A program made the position numbers and the translations under genes. A DNA stretch of 64,000 bases. Origin: Solanum dulcamara (taxonomy: Eukaryota > Streptophyta > Magnoliopsida > Solanales > Solanaceae). Of this stretch, positions 48,570-60,620 are shown one piece after another; the stretch's first letter is position 1; each line of letters opens with the position of its first letter. Where the stretch lies: positions 56,414,097-56,478,096 of the forward strand of contig NC_077242.1 of assembly GCF_947179165.1 (NCBI RefSeq), written 5' to 3'. The notes beneath the pieces are model-generated. The model had not been told where the DNA came from. It saw only the letters and a list, made by a program, of their open reading frames with translations, and did no database searches.

Positions 48570-49236
48570 CAGGGGCGGCTCAACGAATTTTGTGGCCTAA
48601 GGCAAAATCATATTAAGACGCCTTTAAGTTTTTATAAAATTTCTAAACAATAGATTTTCAGACAAAGAATAAGAAATTTCAAAAAAATAAAGAGACTTGG
48701 AAGAAGAGCACATAGAATAAGGTGGTGGATTATCAATGTTGAGGACTGAAACTCAAATTGAAATTTTGATTTGACTATCATCACAAACAAGAAAAAGAAA
48801 AAAGCGTACACAACTTAATAGCTGAAGTTTTGAGCATGGATAGTGTCAAAATATATACACCTTCGATCAAATTTCTGATCAGTTTATATGATAATTGTAG
48901 TTCATTCTATTAAGTAGCACTCATTAGTGAATATTTAAATAAATTATAAAAAAATAATATAATATGTTTAATTAAACGTAAAGGAGACTGATGCATGAAT
49001 GCTTTTGTGTTCATGCAATTTCAGAGAAGATTGGAAAAAGAAATTCATTATATTATCAATATATATAATTTAATTCCTATAGAAAAAAAATTGAAGGGTG
49101 AAAAAAATATACTAACTAATGAGAGAAATAAATTATCATAATTTATGATCTTATTGATACAAAATAACCTCAAATAAATAATAAAAATTATATTGTAACA
49201 ATTTTATTTATATACATTATTTGATACATAATAAAT

Positions 49237-49326
<90 letters not shown>

Positions 49327-49404
49327 TTAAAATAAATTGGGGCCTCCAAATTTTTGCGGGCTTAAGGCAATGGCCTCATTAGCCAAGCCATAAAGCCGCC
49401 CATG
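48570..49404. mobile_element. hAT-type MITE, copy 2, with (TAA)n
   Basis: An 835-bp element from CAGGGGCGGCTCAA to ...AAAGCCGCCCATG. It is bounded by perfect 8-bp duplications ACTGGAGG (48562-48569 and 49405-49412). Its subterminal motifs (GTGGCCTAAGGC; GGGGCCTCCAAATTTTTGC) match the copy at 44897-45350. It is longer because of interior AT-rich DNA and a (TAA)n array. No transposase. Confidence 0.88.
49241..49323 (+). repeat. (TAA)n microsatellite, about 27 units
   Basis: An almost perfect trinucleotide run of roughly 83 bp inside the hAT MITE, likely polymorphic. Confidence 0.95.
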
Positions 49405-49412
49405 ACTGGAGG

Positions 49413-49680
49413 AACTGGACGGATTGTCTACCGAAGGGAGTCATATCTTTTTAAACATATTAAGAAAATATAGTTATCGTTTTTCAAAATTATTCTTAAC
49501 ATTAATTATTTATTTATCAAATTATTTTTCAAGACCTAATATTTAATATTAATTAATAAGAGTAGTGTAATAAAATTGTTATGTTAATTATTATTTAATT
49601 AATGAATGTGCTGAATTCACATGTAACAAGCAAAAGTAAATGGAGGAAGTAATAATTAATTAAACAGAACATCACACCAC
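49413..49680. other. Short AT-rich spacer
   Basis: No gene or repeat recognised between the hAT MITE and the next MITE. Confidence 0.5.
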
Positions 49681-50633
49681 GGGTGTGTTTGGTACGAAGG
49701 AAAATGTTTTTTTCTAAAAAATAAGTTAATTTTTAATTTATTTTTTCATGTTTGGTTGGTGAGTGAAAAATATTTTCTATTTTTTGATTGATGAATGAAA
49801 AATATTTTCAAGAAAATCTCTTTTATTATTGGCTAAGGAGTAGAAAATATTTTTTAGAAAAATAGTTTTTGACATGAAAATCAACCTCATTAATCGATTC
49901 GGGACTTGATCCTAATACCGAATTGAAATCCGGCCCCGACCGATTCGAGATCCAACCCCTATGATCGATCTGGAATCCGACCCCCATTCTCTGACTTGGG
50001 AACTGCCCCAACTCCCGATCCAAGAATCGATATTCGAACTGGAATTCAGCCCTCAATCCTAACTTTCAAATCAAAATTTATTTATTAAAAATATTTTTTT
50101 AATTTTTTGTTTTATGGGGGGGGGGGGATGATAGGATGGTCGGGGTAGGGATGAGTTAGAAAAATAAAATTTTCAAAATTGAAATATTTTTCAAAAATAA
50201 ATTTTTAATTTTTTTTATTGTGTGTGTGTGGAGGGGGCGGGGGTCGTGATTGGGGTGGTCCGGAGGAGGGGGTAGGGGAATTGAATTTTTTAAAGTCTAA
50301 AGTATTTTTCAAAAACAATTTCTTAAAATTTTAATTTTTTGGTGGGTGGGTGGGTGGAGGGTTTGGGGGTAAGATTTTGAAATTTTTAAAAAAGAAATTT
50401 TATTTTTTAAAATTTTTTTGGATGGATAGGATCAGGGTGCGCATGAGGTAAAAAATTTTTATAATTTGAGATTGAAAAAGAATTTTGAAAAATATTTTTC
50501 TTAATTTTTGAAGGAAAGTCATTTTTCTTCTATTTAAGAAAAATAAGTTAATTTAGAAAATATTTTTTAAAATATTTAAGTCAATCAAACATGAAAAAAT
50601 AGAAAAATATTTTCCTCCGTACCAAACACACCC
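49681..50633. mobile_element. 0.95-kb Tourist/Harbinger-like MITE
   Basis: Terminal inverted repeats: the left end is GGGTGTGTTTGGTACGAAGG and the reverse complement of the right end is GGGTGTGTTTGGTACGGAGG, one difference. GGGTGTGTTTGG termini are typical of PIF/Harbinger MITEs. The flanking trinucleotides (CAC at 49678-49680 and GAC at 50634-50636) match only in two positions. The interior has repeated AAAATATTTT tracts, G-runs and CCGA-rich segments. It has no coding capacity; the 76-residue ORF at 49826-50056 arises from CCGATTCGA-type repeats. Confidence 0.72.
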
Positions 50634-52751
50634 GACATATGTATTTAAGACTTGATATGGGCTCTGCTCCAGTAGCTTAGCTTCATTACTTGTCAATACA
50701 TGCCTAGATAATTGACACATGAACTTATACATATGGATGGTTGAGATTGTTTTTTAACTTGTTTTTTATTTTTTATTTAATTATTTTATTAATGATAAGT
50801 TTGAGCCAATTTGTTAGTTAGCTCTTTCAGTTGGAAATAAATATCCAGCCCCGCCTTTTTACTTTTACCCACCAAAATCAAAGTCTTCTGCCAAAAGTTG
50901 CAAAAACAGACATTAAAAGCTAGTATGGTTTTGACAAAGCAAAATGTTGTCATGTTTGCCTTTTCTCTTTACATTAAATTAAAATATTGTTTAGTTACTA
51001 AAATATTAGTATATTTAATAGAATTAAAGTGGGTGAAAATTATTTACACCCTCTAATTTTGGTATAAAAAATAAAGTCCCTCCTCAATTTTGAAAAATAG
51101 TTATTCTCTTCTTTTTCCTAATTGACTTTTTAAATATCCATTCTATCCTTATATTATCATTTTTTTATACTTTTTTTAAATCATAAATATATTTATTTTT
51201 AATCTACTTATCAATTTTTGTATTAAAACTAGATGGAGGAACACCCGTGCTTAGCACGGGCCCAATATGCCTGTTATTATGTAGAACCAATATGAAGATA
51301 AGAAGTTGTTCAAGATTGAGGAAGTGGTCTTGTTGGCATTCAAAATGAAGTTTGTCCTCAAGGAATCTCAGTTTTCTTTCGATAGAGGAAAAAGTGTAAA
51401 ATTATCAATTTTCTTTCAATCGAAGAAAAAGTGTAAAGTTAGTAGGTCGTCATTCTTGCTCTTCCAATCGATAAGATGTAGGAACCCATTACGTTGAATC
51501 AGCCCATGACTTCTGTTGAATGAATTATATTGCTCTTTTTCCTCTTCTTTTAGTCTTCGTAATTTCATGTCATCGTTTATATCTATAAATTAAATACATG
51601 TGCATCTGGAGATAAATAATCATACCATGTTGGCACATAAAGTGGGTGGGAAGGATAGAATGTATCTTACCATAGTTTTTTAACTATGCAACAATATTTT
51701 AGTACTAAGACTATTTACCTACCTAATATATCAAAAAAAGATTAAATTAGTAAGTTTACAGTTCATGGTGATAAGTTGTTGCACAAGGAAATCAAAATGG
51801 AAGTAGGGAAGCCAGCAAGATGGACCAATATACACCTCCATCTGTTTGTGTAGGGCCACATTCGTAAAAATGAAGCTGTATTCAAACTGCAAAGTGCAAA
51901 GAACCTGTACATTTAAGAACTTTAAGTTGAAGATTTTACCATGTTTCACAAATAGATTAATAGAACCTATTTTCATTAATAAGGCTATGTTAAGCAAATG
52001 AATTCAAACACGAATAATGACAACACAGTCTCTTAATTCCAGGTTGCAATACTGCTTCAATTTCTAAAACAGATGCAGCTGAATTAAACAAAAGATTTTA
52101 AGTGGATTAAAAATTTCTAACATTCATATGGATACCAACTTTCATTGAGTTGGGAAAGTTGAGAATAATTTCGTAAAAAATGAAAGGATAAATTAAGAAG
52201 ATAGGAGAATTGACCTATTTGGCAACAAGACAAGCAGATGAACCAAGAACGATATAGAAAAAGGTGGCATATAAAACACCCGACTTTCTATTACTAAGAG
52301 ATATCAGGAACTTGAATTAGTTTAGCTTTTGTTTCGAAATTAAACAACATGATGTAGACCTATTTCTTTGACCGATCCTTTCAAGCTTTTAGTTCTTCTG
52401 AATTGCGGTCCAGGAGAGTATTCTGAAGCAACCTTTGAATGCGTTCAGAATACAAAGAAGATATCCATTCCATCATTCAGGTATACGACATTTTCTCAAG
52501 GTGGGAGTGGGACAAATTCGGGAAGGAAAAAAGAAGCGATATTAATCAGAATGCTAACGTGTCCTCAATTTATTTTTTCAGAAAAGAATTTTACATGTCT
52601 TTGGCTACTCTCTACAACATGTGCTTGAAAGGGAAAAATTGCAATAGCTTACAATTATAAATGAAAGGAAAAAATTGCGAGTAGCTTACATTTATATCGC
52701 TTGTGTCATAGAAAATAAAAACAACATGGAGCATCTTTAGGCTTCCAACTT
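50634..52751. other. Intergenic DNA, no gene recognised
   Basis: AT-rich DNA. The only structured motif noticed is the perfect inverted repeat CCCGTGCTTAGCACGGG at about 51245-51261, which resembles hairpins found near Helitron ends. ORFs at 51306, 51731, 52368 and 52439 have no recognisable domains. Confidence 0.45.
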
Positions 52752-52760
52752 AGAATAGTA

Positions 52761-54947
52761 GGAACAACAACAACATACCCAATGAAATCTCATAAGTGGA
52801 GTCTGGAGAGGGTAGGATTTACGCAAACTTTATCACTACCTCATGAAGGTAGAGAGACTGTTTTCGAAAGACCCTTAGCTCAAAAGTCACAGTTACGAGT
52901 ACGAGAGAAAAATAATATATATAGCATAATATATATATATAAATTTAAAAAATGCAATGTAAAATTTACAAGACAAGAACAATAACTATAGATCTAAGGC
53001 CAGCAAAGTACTGCGATAATCAAAGGCAATAGCAACACAACTATAAAGGCACGCCTAGACCTACGACCACCTTAAACTGACACACGGTAAGACACAATTC
53101 TATTCCTACTAGCCTTCTATCCTAATCCGCGACCTCCACTCTTTTATATCAAAGGTCATGTCCTCGGTGATATGGAGTAGCGTCATATCTTGTCTAATCA
53201 CCTCGCTCCAATACTTTTTTGATCTACCCCTACCCCTACCCCTCTGCATAGCCCCCAAATTCAACCGCTCACACCTCCTAACTGGAGCGTCGACACCCCT
53301 CCTCTGCACATGCCCAAACTATCTCAGTCTCACTTCTCTCATCTTGTCGACCACAGATGCCACTCCCACCTTCTCTCAAAATAACCTCATTCCTGATCTT
53401 ATCACTCTTAGTTTGTCCACACATCTATCTCAGCATCCTCATCTCCGCAACATGCATCTTCTGAATATGAAAATTCTTTACTGGCCAGCACTCTACTCCA
53501 TATAACAACGCTGGTCTAACCACCATTCGGTAGAACTTATCTTTAAGTTTAGGTGGTACTTTCTTATCACATATGACTCCAGAGGTTAGCCTCCATTTCA
53601 ACCATGCTGCCCCAATGCAGTGCGTGATATCATCATCGATGTCCCTATTATTCTGGATGATGGATCTAAGATATTTAAAGCTTTCTGTCTTAGAGATAGG
53701 TTGTGTGGCAAGCCTCACTTTCCTTTCCTCTTCATCCATCGCAACACCAAATTTGCAATCCAAGTATTCTGTTTTGGTCCTGCTCAATCTGAACCATTTC
53801 GACTCCAACATTTGTCTCCAAACCTCTAACCTATCATTAACTTTGTCCTGAATCTCATCAATCAAAACTATGTCATCCACAAATAATATACACCATGAAA
53901 CGTCCTTTTAAATAGACCGTGTTAGCTCATCCATCACCAAGAAAAATAAAAAAAGGCTCAGAACAGATCACTGATGTAGTCCCACATCAACAGGAAAATG
54001 CTCTGAGTCACCTCTCACCGTCCTAAACCAAGTGTTGACTCCAGCATTCATGTCTTTTATTGCCCTAATATACACCATCGGGACACCTTTAGCCTCCAGA
54101 GACCTCCAGAGAACATCCCTCGGAACTTTTTCATAAGCCTTTTCAAGGTCAATGAACACCATATGGAGATCCCTTTTTCTTTCTCTAAATTTCTCCACCA
54201 GTCTCCACATAAGATGGATTGCTTCAGTAGTCGGCCACTCCAGCATGGATCCGACCTGGTTCTCTGAGATTGACACTCTTCTCCTCATCCTCATCTCTAC
54301 CACTCTCTCCAAATCTTCATAGTGTGGTTTAGTAGTTTGATACCCCTGTAATATTACAGTTTTGGATATCACCCTTGTTCTTGTACAATGGAACCATAGT
54401 ACTCCACTTTCATTCATCAGGCATCTTAACAGTCCTTAAAATAACATTAAATAACTTAGTCAACCACTCCCAACCTGCCTTGTCAGTGCTCTTCCAAAAA
54501 TCCACCGAAATCTCATTGAGCCTGGTCGCTCTCCCCCTCTTCATCCTTCTAACAGCACGTCTAACCTCCTCATTCTTAAAACACTTGTAGTAATCAAAGT
54601 CTCGAAGACTATGAGAGTACGCCAAATCACCTAGTACAATGTCTCTGTCTCTTTTTTCATTTAGGAGTCTGTGAAAGTAAGCTTGTCACCTTTGCTTGAT
54701 AGAGGTCTCATCCACTAACACTTCACCTTTCTCGTCCTTGATGCACTTTACTAGATCCAGATCGCGTGCTTTTCTCTCTCTCATTTTGGCGAGTCTATAC
54801 AATCTCTTATCCCACCTTTTTTCCCTAACTCGACATACAGGCGTTCAAAAGTTGTCGTCTTAGCACTGATGACGGCTGACTTCGCTTCTGTCTTTGCCTT
54901 CCTATAGATATAGCCTATTCTTCTCGTCCTCCTTCTCCTCCTAAAAA
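52761..54947 (-). mobile_element. 5'-truncated RTE-type LINE
   Basis: The minus strand encodes a non-LTR reverse transcriptase and its C-terminal region, ending in a 3' UTR with a (GTT)n tail at 52761-52775. AGAATAGTA (52752-52760) and AGAATAATA (54948-54956) look like a 9-bp target duplication with one change. The 5' part of the ORF (endonuclease) is absent. The 3' UTR (CCAGACTCCACTTATGAG and GGGTATGTTGTTGTTG) matches the 3' ends shared by plant RTE LINEs and Au-type SINEs. Confidence 0.85.
53105..54947 (-). pseudogene. LINE reverse transcriptase, frameshifted
   Basis: Blocks in order on the minus strand: TTTFERLYVELGKKGG (54860), EEVRRAVRRMKRGRAT (54560), a block with SISENQVGSMLEWPTTEAIH and VFIDLEKAYEKVPRD (54417-53968), then the catalytic box as [10 protein letters not shown] (53885), [19 protein letters not shown], and a C-terminal tail reading [12 protein letters not shown] and [19 protein letters not shown] (53309-53109). 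The order and motifs are those of plant RTE-clade LINE proteins. Stops and frameshifts divide the frame into at least five pieces. The family's FADD box reads FVDD here, with both aspartates kept. Confidence 0.82.
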
Positions 54948-54956
54948 AGAATAATA

Positions 54957-56763
54957 ATTATAATGGATCACGTTAACATGTGGTTTAGCTGTATTATTAT
55001 AGGATGTTCCGCTTTCAAACGTGATCTTCATGAAAGAATAGAGGCAAAATTAGTTGAACTTAGAAACTACTTTCTTTGTTAGAGACTTTTCGATTATATC
55101 ACTTCGATAAGAACGCATATGTATTTAGAAAAGTGTATCTATATCCATATATATTCTGCATCCACACAACAAAATCAGAGGATAATTAAATAACACAAAT
55201 GAAATACCATAGGAAAAATGAAGAACAAAATGGTAAAGGACAGACACTGAAGCATCAAGATAAAATAAAGTACTCACCAGAATACTATAAATTCAATGGA
55301 GATGCAAAAAAATGATTTGAAGATAATATACTGCTAGGGGTGTTCGATTAAACGTTCACAATAATTTTAATTACTTGTTCTTTTTTGCAGCAAGTACGGG
55401 ATGCAATCTTGATTGTATTGAAAAACGCAAAAAGAAGACTTAAGAAGTATGAGATTAAAATTAAACAGCATATGTGTTTGACAACATGAAGTACACATTT
55501 TTTTCTTTTATGGGCAGAAATAAGTCAAGTTATAAAGAAGTCCTTAGTCGTCCCATTCTTCGTCAAAGTACAAAGTACAATAAAGCAATGCAGTATTCGT
55601 CCAACTTTTGGTCACTTATATATAAATAGATAGATGAACAGAGAATGAAGAATTTTTCTAATGCAAAATGTCAATATAAAGCATGGAAATTACGTGATAA
55701 TTTTTCTCAAGTTTTTGTAGCTTATTAGGAGCATAAATTCTACTGTATACAATCTGTAAGATTTGGGATTCAACATCACAAAATGTATGTATTATCTTTT
55801 GCCACATACATATCAAATGGTGCGAAACCCCAATTGAGTTTTTAGCTTATTTGTAGCACAAATTGCTACAAATTTAAACTGGATGAGCAGAAAACACATT
55901 AAGCTTGTTTCAAGAATCGAATAGCATATGACAATTGAAAAGCTTATCTTGAGTTGTCCTTCTGCCTTGAATGTTGTGTCTTATATGGTTAATTTGTGTC
56001 TCAGTTATTGCATCTCAGCTTGTATAATAAACACATTAGTGAAAAAGTATCGCAACAAGTCTAAATGATAAGTTCTAAGAAAATTTCCTAAGTTGCGCAA
56101 TATTTTGATCCACTGACTTGAAACATAATTGTTTCTTCTAACAACTCTTTTACGGGCGTAACTTTGTTATTCTCATCTTTTCACTCGTCTACTGAAAACT
56201 TAACTCTTGCCAACCCATGTGACACACATTGTTTTCAACATCTTCTCTAACCTGGTAAGCTTTCAGAATTCTCCCGCACTGTCTAAGTTCCTTTTTTGTC
56301 AAAATAACTTTTGGAACTGTAGCAATAACATGAGGATTGAGATAAGGTACCATCTCAGTCTATAAATGCCACTATTTGAGCATTATCAGTTATTCAGAAG
56401 TCAATATCTTAAGAGAATTAGCTGGCTTTGACTTACCATGTATGACTAGCAAAGTCGCAGCAAGTAGAAGAATTTAAGCTAAAATATAAAGGAAGTGACG
56501 ATACGAATGAGATACATTCCTTGTTAATTAAAAGTTAAGAAATAGCTATTGTTTTCTTTGTGGATACATAGATCAATTTTTTTAAGGAACAAATATTGGA
56601 GTTTAGTTGCTTCCTTACAAATCCTTGGATCCATAAATCACATTGGTTGATTTAGAAGTATATATAATTATTGGTAATGGACTATCGGTGGCTACTTTCT
56701 AACCTTTGAGGTGTTGCTTTGAAGTTGGTAGCCGAAAGAAAGCTGTTCGTGAAGGTCAGGCCA
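54957..56763. other. Intergenic DNA, no gene recognised
   Basis: AT-rich sequence without recognisable coding similarity, LTR ends or tandem repeats. Occasional TTTTTTGCAG and GTAAG-like strings occur but do not define exons. Confidence 0.4.
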
Positions 56764-57264
56764 GGGGAGGAAGCACCACAACTAAAGTTTGATATGATAA
56801 TAAATAATGAAAATAAATTGAACACGAGAATTTTACGTGGAAACCCCTCAAATAGATAGAGGAGAAAAACCACGGGGTAGAAGGATCTTACTATGATAAT
56901 ATGAGAGTACACTGCTCTCAAATACAAGGAAAAAACAACAATTAACCTTTCTCTCTTGTAAAAAGAACAACTACTAAAGAGCACACTCAAGACTACAATA
57001 TTTATCTTGGTGTATAACTCTCTTTGTATTTTTACTCTCTCTTTTTCTGAATTTTTTGGGATGATCTAAATGAGGGCAAGAGACCCTCTATTTATAGTAG
57101 AATGAAAATGCGTAAAATGAGGCTGCTGGCAATTTTTTCAACAATTGTTGTTGGCTGCCTTTTACTTTTCTTGCATTTCCTTCTTTTGTTTTCCTGCCTA
57201 CTTTTTCCCCTTTTTTGACTTTTGTTGCCTAACTTTTCTTTTTTACTTTTGATTTTTTTTTGCA
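56764..57264 (-). repeat. 3' LTR of the copia element
   Basis: A ~500-bp LTR starting TGCAAAAAAAAATC on the minus strand, after the tract TTCAAGTGGGAGAA (57265-57280), the standard copia polypurine tract. Its last ~150 bp match 62579-62723 in inverted orientation. The final few bases (expected ...CCCAACA) are lost at 56764. Minus-strand TACTATAAATAGAGG at 57087-57101 is a good TATA box for U3. Confidence 0.8.
57087..57102 (-). promoter_or_regulatory. TATA box in the copia LTR
   Basis: CTACTATAAATAGAGG on the minus strand, well placed inside the LTR upstream of the segment that is shared with the other LTR fragment. Confidence 0.6.
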
Positions 57265-57369
57265 TTCTCCCACTTGAAGATTTAATTGAGAATCAATTAA
57301 GTCTTCACACCATCCTTTCTACCCAATTACTGTAATGTTACGTTTCTTCTAGGCTAATAGAAGATCGAC

Positions 57370-58130
57370 ATCATTTAAACTTGTTACTGTTGATCAGCTT
57401 CGTAAACATATCTGGTAGGTTGTCATTAGTGTGAATTTTTTGAATATCCACACTGCCTTCTTCCACTTTTCACGAACAAAGTGATACTGAACTCGTATGT
57501 TCTTTGTCTTTGAATGAAATGCCGGATTCTTTAAAAGATGCAAAGCGCTCTAACTGTCACAAAATAGAGCAATATTTTCTTATTTGTGCCCGAGCTCCTC
57601 CAGTAACATCTGCATCCATATTGCCTCTTTACTAGCTTGTGTAGCTGCAACATATTCTGCTTCCATCGTAGATGTAGCCACGATAGATTACAATTTTGAA
57701 ACCCAGCTTACAGCTCCTCTAGCAAGAGTAAACACATAACCTGTGGTGGACTTGCTTTTATCAAGATCACCTGCATAATCTGAATCAGCATAATCTTTAA
57801 CAGTAAAGTCTGATCCTCCATAAAATATTGCAATATCTGAGGTACCCTTGATATATCTCAGGATCCTCTTAACAGTATTTCAATGCTCTCTACAAGGATT
57901 AGTCATGTATCAACTAATCACTCTCACTACTTGTGCAATGTCAGGTCTTGTACATACCATGGCGAACATTAAACTTTCCACTGCTGACATCTCCATCCTC
58001 TCTGCTTCATTGCTAGGACTCATACTTGAGGATAACTTAAAATTAATAGGAAGTGGGGTAGAAATTGACTTACAGTCTTGCATCTTGAAGCGTCGCAAGA
58101 TTTTCTTCAAGTAGTTTTTTTGAGAAAGTC
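57370..58130 (-). pseudogene. Copia RNase H domain and RT tail
   Basis: The frame 58110-57910 reads FKMQDCKSISTPLPINFKLS and VESLMFAMVCTRPDIAQVV, the link between RT and RNase H. Below 57900 the minus strand continues with RNase H sequence (decayed GYTDSDYAGD-like, ATEAEYVAAT-like and ALHLLKNPAFHSKTKNIRVQ-like segments) to the stop region near 57375. It would degrade the RNA strand during cDNA synthesis. Broken by stops. Confidence 0.75.
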
Positions 58131-58760
58131 AAATCTTCCTATTATTTCTGTCTCACTGAATTTGCATCCCTAGAATCTTATTTGTTGGTCCCAAGTCCTT
58201 CATTTTAAATTCCTTAGCCAACTATGCTTTTAAATTAGTGAGACGATCTTTGTTGGGGCCTGCTACCAACATGTCATCAACATACAACAGCAAAATAATA
58301 AAATCATCATCACCAAATCTCTTGTAATAAACACAAGGATCTGAATTATGTCTGTTGTATCCAAGGCTTATAATGAAGGAATCAAATATCTTATGCCAAC
58401 ACCTCGGCACCTTTTTGAGACCATATAGATATTTGTTCAACCTGCAAACCAAGTTCTCTTTACCCTATTCTTCAAAACCTTCTGGTTGGAGCTGTAAATT
58501 TCTTCTTCAAGTTGTCCATGAAGAAATGCAGTTTTGACATCTAACTGCTCCAAGTACAAGTCAAATATAGCACACATTGCCAGGACCACTCGAATTGTTG
58601 TGAGTTGAACCACCGAAGAAAATATCTCATTAAAGTCTATACCTTTTTTCTGAGCGAATCCTTTCATCGCCAATCTTGCACGATATTTCTCCACTTGATC
58701 ATTATCATTGGGTTTGATCTTGTAGACTCATTTATTTCCAATAGCCTTTCTTCCTTGTGG
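58131..58760 (-). pseudogene. Copia reverse transcriptase
   Basis: The frame 58694-58437 has KYRARLAMKGFAQKKGIDFN and LEQLDVKTAFLHGQLEEEIY, the N-terminal RT motifs. The frame 58452-58222 has LNKYLYGLKKVPRCWHKIFD and the catalytic box LLYVDDMLVAG (58271-58290). Catalytic aspartates in DVKTAF and YVDD are present. A frameshift between the two frames near 58440-58460 removes the usual PEGF segment. Confidence 0.85.
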
Positions 58761-60060
58761 TAATTGAACAAGATCCCATATTTTATTTTTATGAAGAGCT
58801 TCAATTTCTTCTTGCATTGCTGCCATCCAAAGAGATGATTCTTGGCCTTTCATAGCCTCGTGAAAAGTTGAAGGCTCTCCATCTTCTGTTAATAGACAAT
58901 ATGCAACATTGCTCTCCATAGAATAATCTGAGTGCCAAGCTGGTTCTCTTCTCTCCCTAGTTGACCGTCGAACTTGTGGAGTTTCTATCTCAGCTTGCTC
59001 TTGTTCTTCATGCTCTGGTGCTACTTCAGAAGAAACTGAAACTTCTTTTATTTCTTCAACTTCAACTTTAGTAGTCTCTGATTTTTTTTTGAAATGCTAC
59101 CTCCTTTTGCTTGAATCTTATTTTCAACAAACACAACATCCCTGCTGATTACCACCTTGCGGGCAGTGGAATTCCATAAGCGATACCTCTTGACTCCATC
59201 AGCATACCCTAAGAAAATACATTCCTTGAATTTTGGATCTAACTTCGATTTTTCTTGGGTGTTGTACATAATATAAGTAGGACTTCCGAATATATGTAAG
59301 CGAGAATAATTAGCTGGTTTTCCTAGTCACATCTTCATTGGTGTTTTCAGATTAATTGCGGTTGATGGTGACCGATTGATCACATAACAGGCGGTTTTGA
59401 CTACTTCTGCCGAGGATGTTTTTTCCAACCCTGCAGTTACCAACATAGCTCTTGTCCATTTCAACAAGGTTTTGTTCATCCGCTTTTCTACTCTATTTTA
59501 TTGTGGAGTATATGTCACCATGAACTGCCATTTAATACCTTCTTATTTAGAGAAGTTATAAAATTCATCACCAGTGTATTCTCCTCCATTATTTTTTCTC
59601 AGACACTTGATCTTTTTCTCAGATTGAAGTTCCACCCGCGCTTTAAATTTTTTGAAGACTGGAAAAACATCTGCTTTTCTCTTGATTGGATACTACCAAC
59701 TTTTCCTGGAGTAATTGTCGATAAATGACATGAAATATTTTGCTCCTCCTAAGGATTCCACCGGTTCTTGCCAGACTTCAGAGTGGACCAAATCTAATAT
59801 TTCCTTGCTTTTAGCAGAGAAACTGCTAAACTTCAGTCTATTTTGCTTAATGGTAACACAATGCTCACAAAAGGGTAGTGAAACCTTTTTGAGCCTTAGA
59901 AGAAGCTTTTACTCTGCAGGAATCTTCAAACCTCATTCCGACATATGGCCAAGTTTACGATGTCATATCATCGTTGATTCTTCAAATGAACTTGCTGACG
60001 CGGTTGATGCTTCTCCTTCTTAGTGTGTTTCACCTTTCAGCACATATAGATTTGCAGCAA
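58761..60060 (-). pseudogene. Copia integrase and linker
   Basis: From right to left the minus strand reads LRKKNNGGEYTGDEFYNFS, then VTYTPQ, MNKTLLKWTRAMLVTAGL and YVINRSPSTAINLKTP. After those comes the frame 59269-59048 (KLDPKFKECIFLGYADGVK, ARKVVISRDVVFVENK), the conserved C-terminal GKGY-type end. The frame 58919-58728 (FHEAMKGQESSLWMAAMQEE and WDLVQLPQGRKAI) is the linker into RT. At least four frame breaks. Confidence 0.8.
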
Positions 60061-60420
60061 GTTTTTCTTCTTTCATCACTACAAGCGCTCCTTTGAATAT
60101 TTTTCATGACTCCACCATGAGTCTTATATGAACATCCATTATCATCTAATTATGCCAAAGATAATAGATTCTTCCTCAAGTCTTTTATATGTCGTACCTC
60201 CTGGATGGTGCGTACCATGCCATCATACATCTTTATTTTGATGGACCCAATACCAATAACACCCAAAGCATGATCATCTCCCATGAACACAGACCCTCCT
60301 GAGAAAGGATTATATTGATGGAACCATTCTCTCCAGAAAGTCATGTGTCATGTTGCTCCTGTGTCCATTATCTAGACATCAGTAAAATGTTTTCTGCCTT
60401 TATTATTTGATATTAATTCA
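60061..60420 (-). pseudogene. Copia protease and start of integrase
   Basis: The minus strand reads FTDV, a stop, then IMDTGAT, a stop and HMTF, giving the catalytic triad DTGA at 60351-60365. The frame 60344-60150 (VFMGDDHALGVIGIGSIKIK, VRHIKDLRKNLLSLA) is the body of the protease leading into integrase. Stops on both sides of DTGA make it inactive. Confidence 0.82.
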
Positions 60421-60620
60421 CTACATAAAATATCGCTATCATCTAAGGTACTTACAATATTCCCTTGAGCATTTAATGACTCAGAGTGTTCACTCTTCTT
60501 CTTGAACCGACAATCTTTCTTGAAGTGCCCTTTCTTGCCACAGTTGTAACACTTTATAATCTTTGTACTTCTTGATTGAGATCTACCATGATTGTGACTC
60601 CTACTGGGGCCACGTTTTGA
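60421..60620 (-). pseudogene. Copia gag C-terminus with zinc knuckle
   Basis: The minus strand reads CYNCGKKGHFKKDCRFKKKS (60509-60551), a CCHC knuckle with all four ligands, preceded by a Ser/Arg/His-rich basic stretch. The frame ends at the junction near 60620. The missing upstream gag resembles the plus-strand pieces at 61747-62091. Confidence 0.85.

Larger units (their letters stand above)
56764..60620 (-). mobile_element. Ty1/copia element of Tork type, 5' part lost
   Basis: A minus-strand copia element in the usual order from right to left: gag zinc knuckle, protease, integrase, RT, RNase H, polypurine tract and 3' LTR (56764-57264). The gag N-terminus and 5' LTR are missing on the right, where the sequence switches at about 60620 to E-type gypsy DNA in the opposite orientation. 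The frames are long but broken by stops and frameshifts, so it is a recent but dead copy. Sequence style (for example DGVKRYRLWNSTARKVVISR) places it with Tork/Tnt1-like elements. Confidence 0.85.

Noticed and set aside
56682..56990. 102-residue minus-strand ORF with hydrophobic segments (possible small membrane protein)
   Set aside because: It is the U5/R part of the copia LTR; the same translation appears at 62562-62777 from the inverted LTR fragment.
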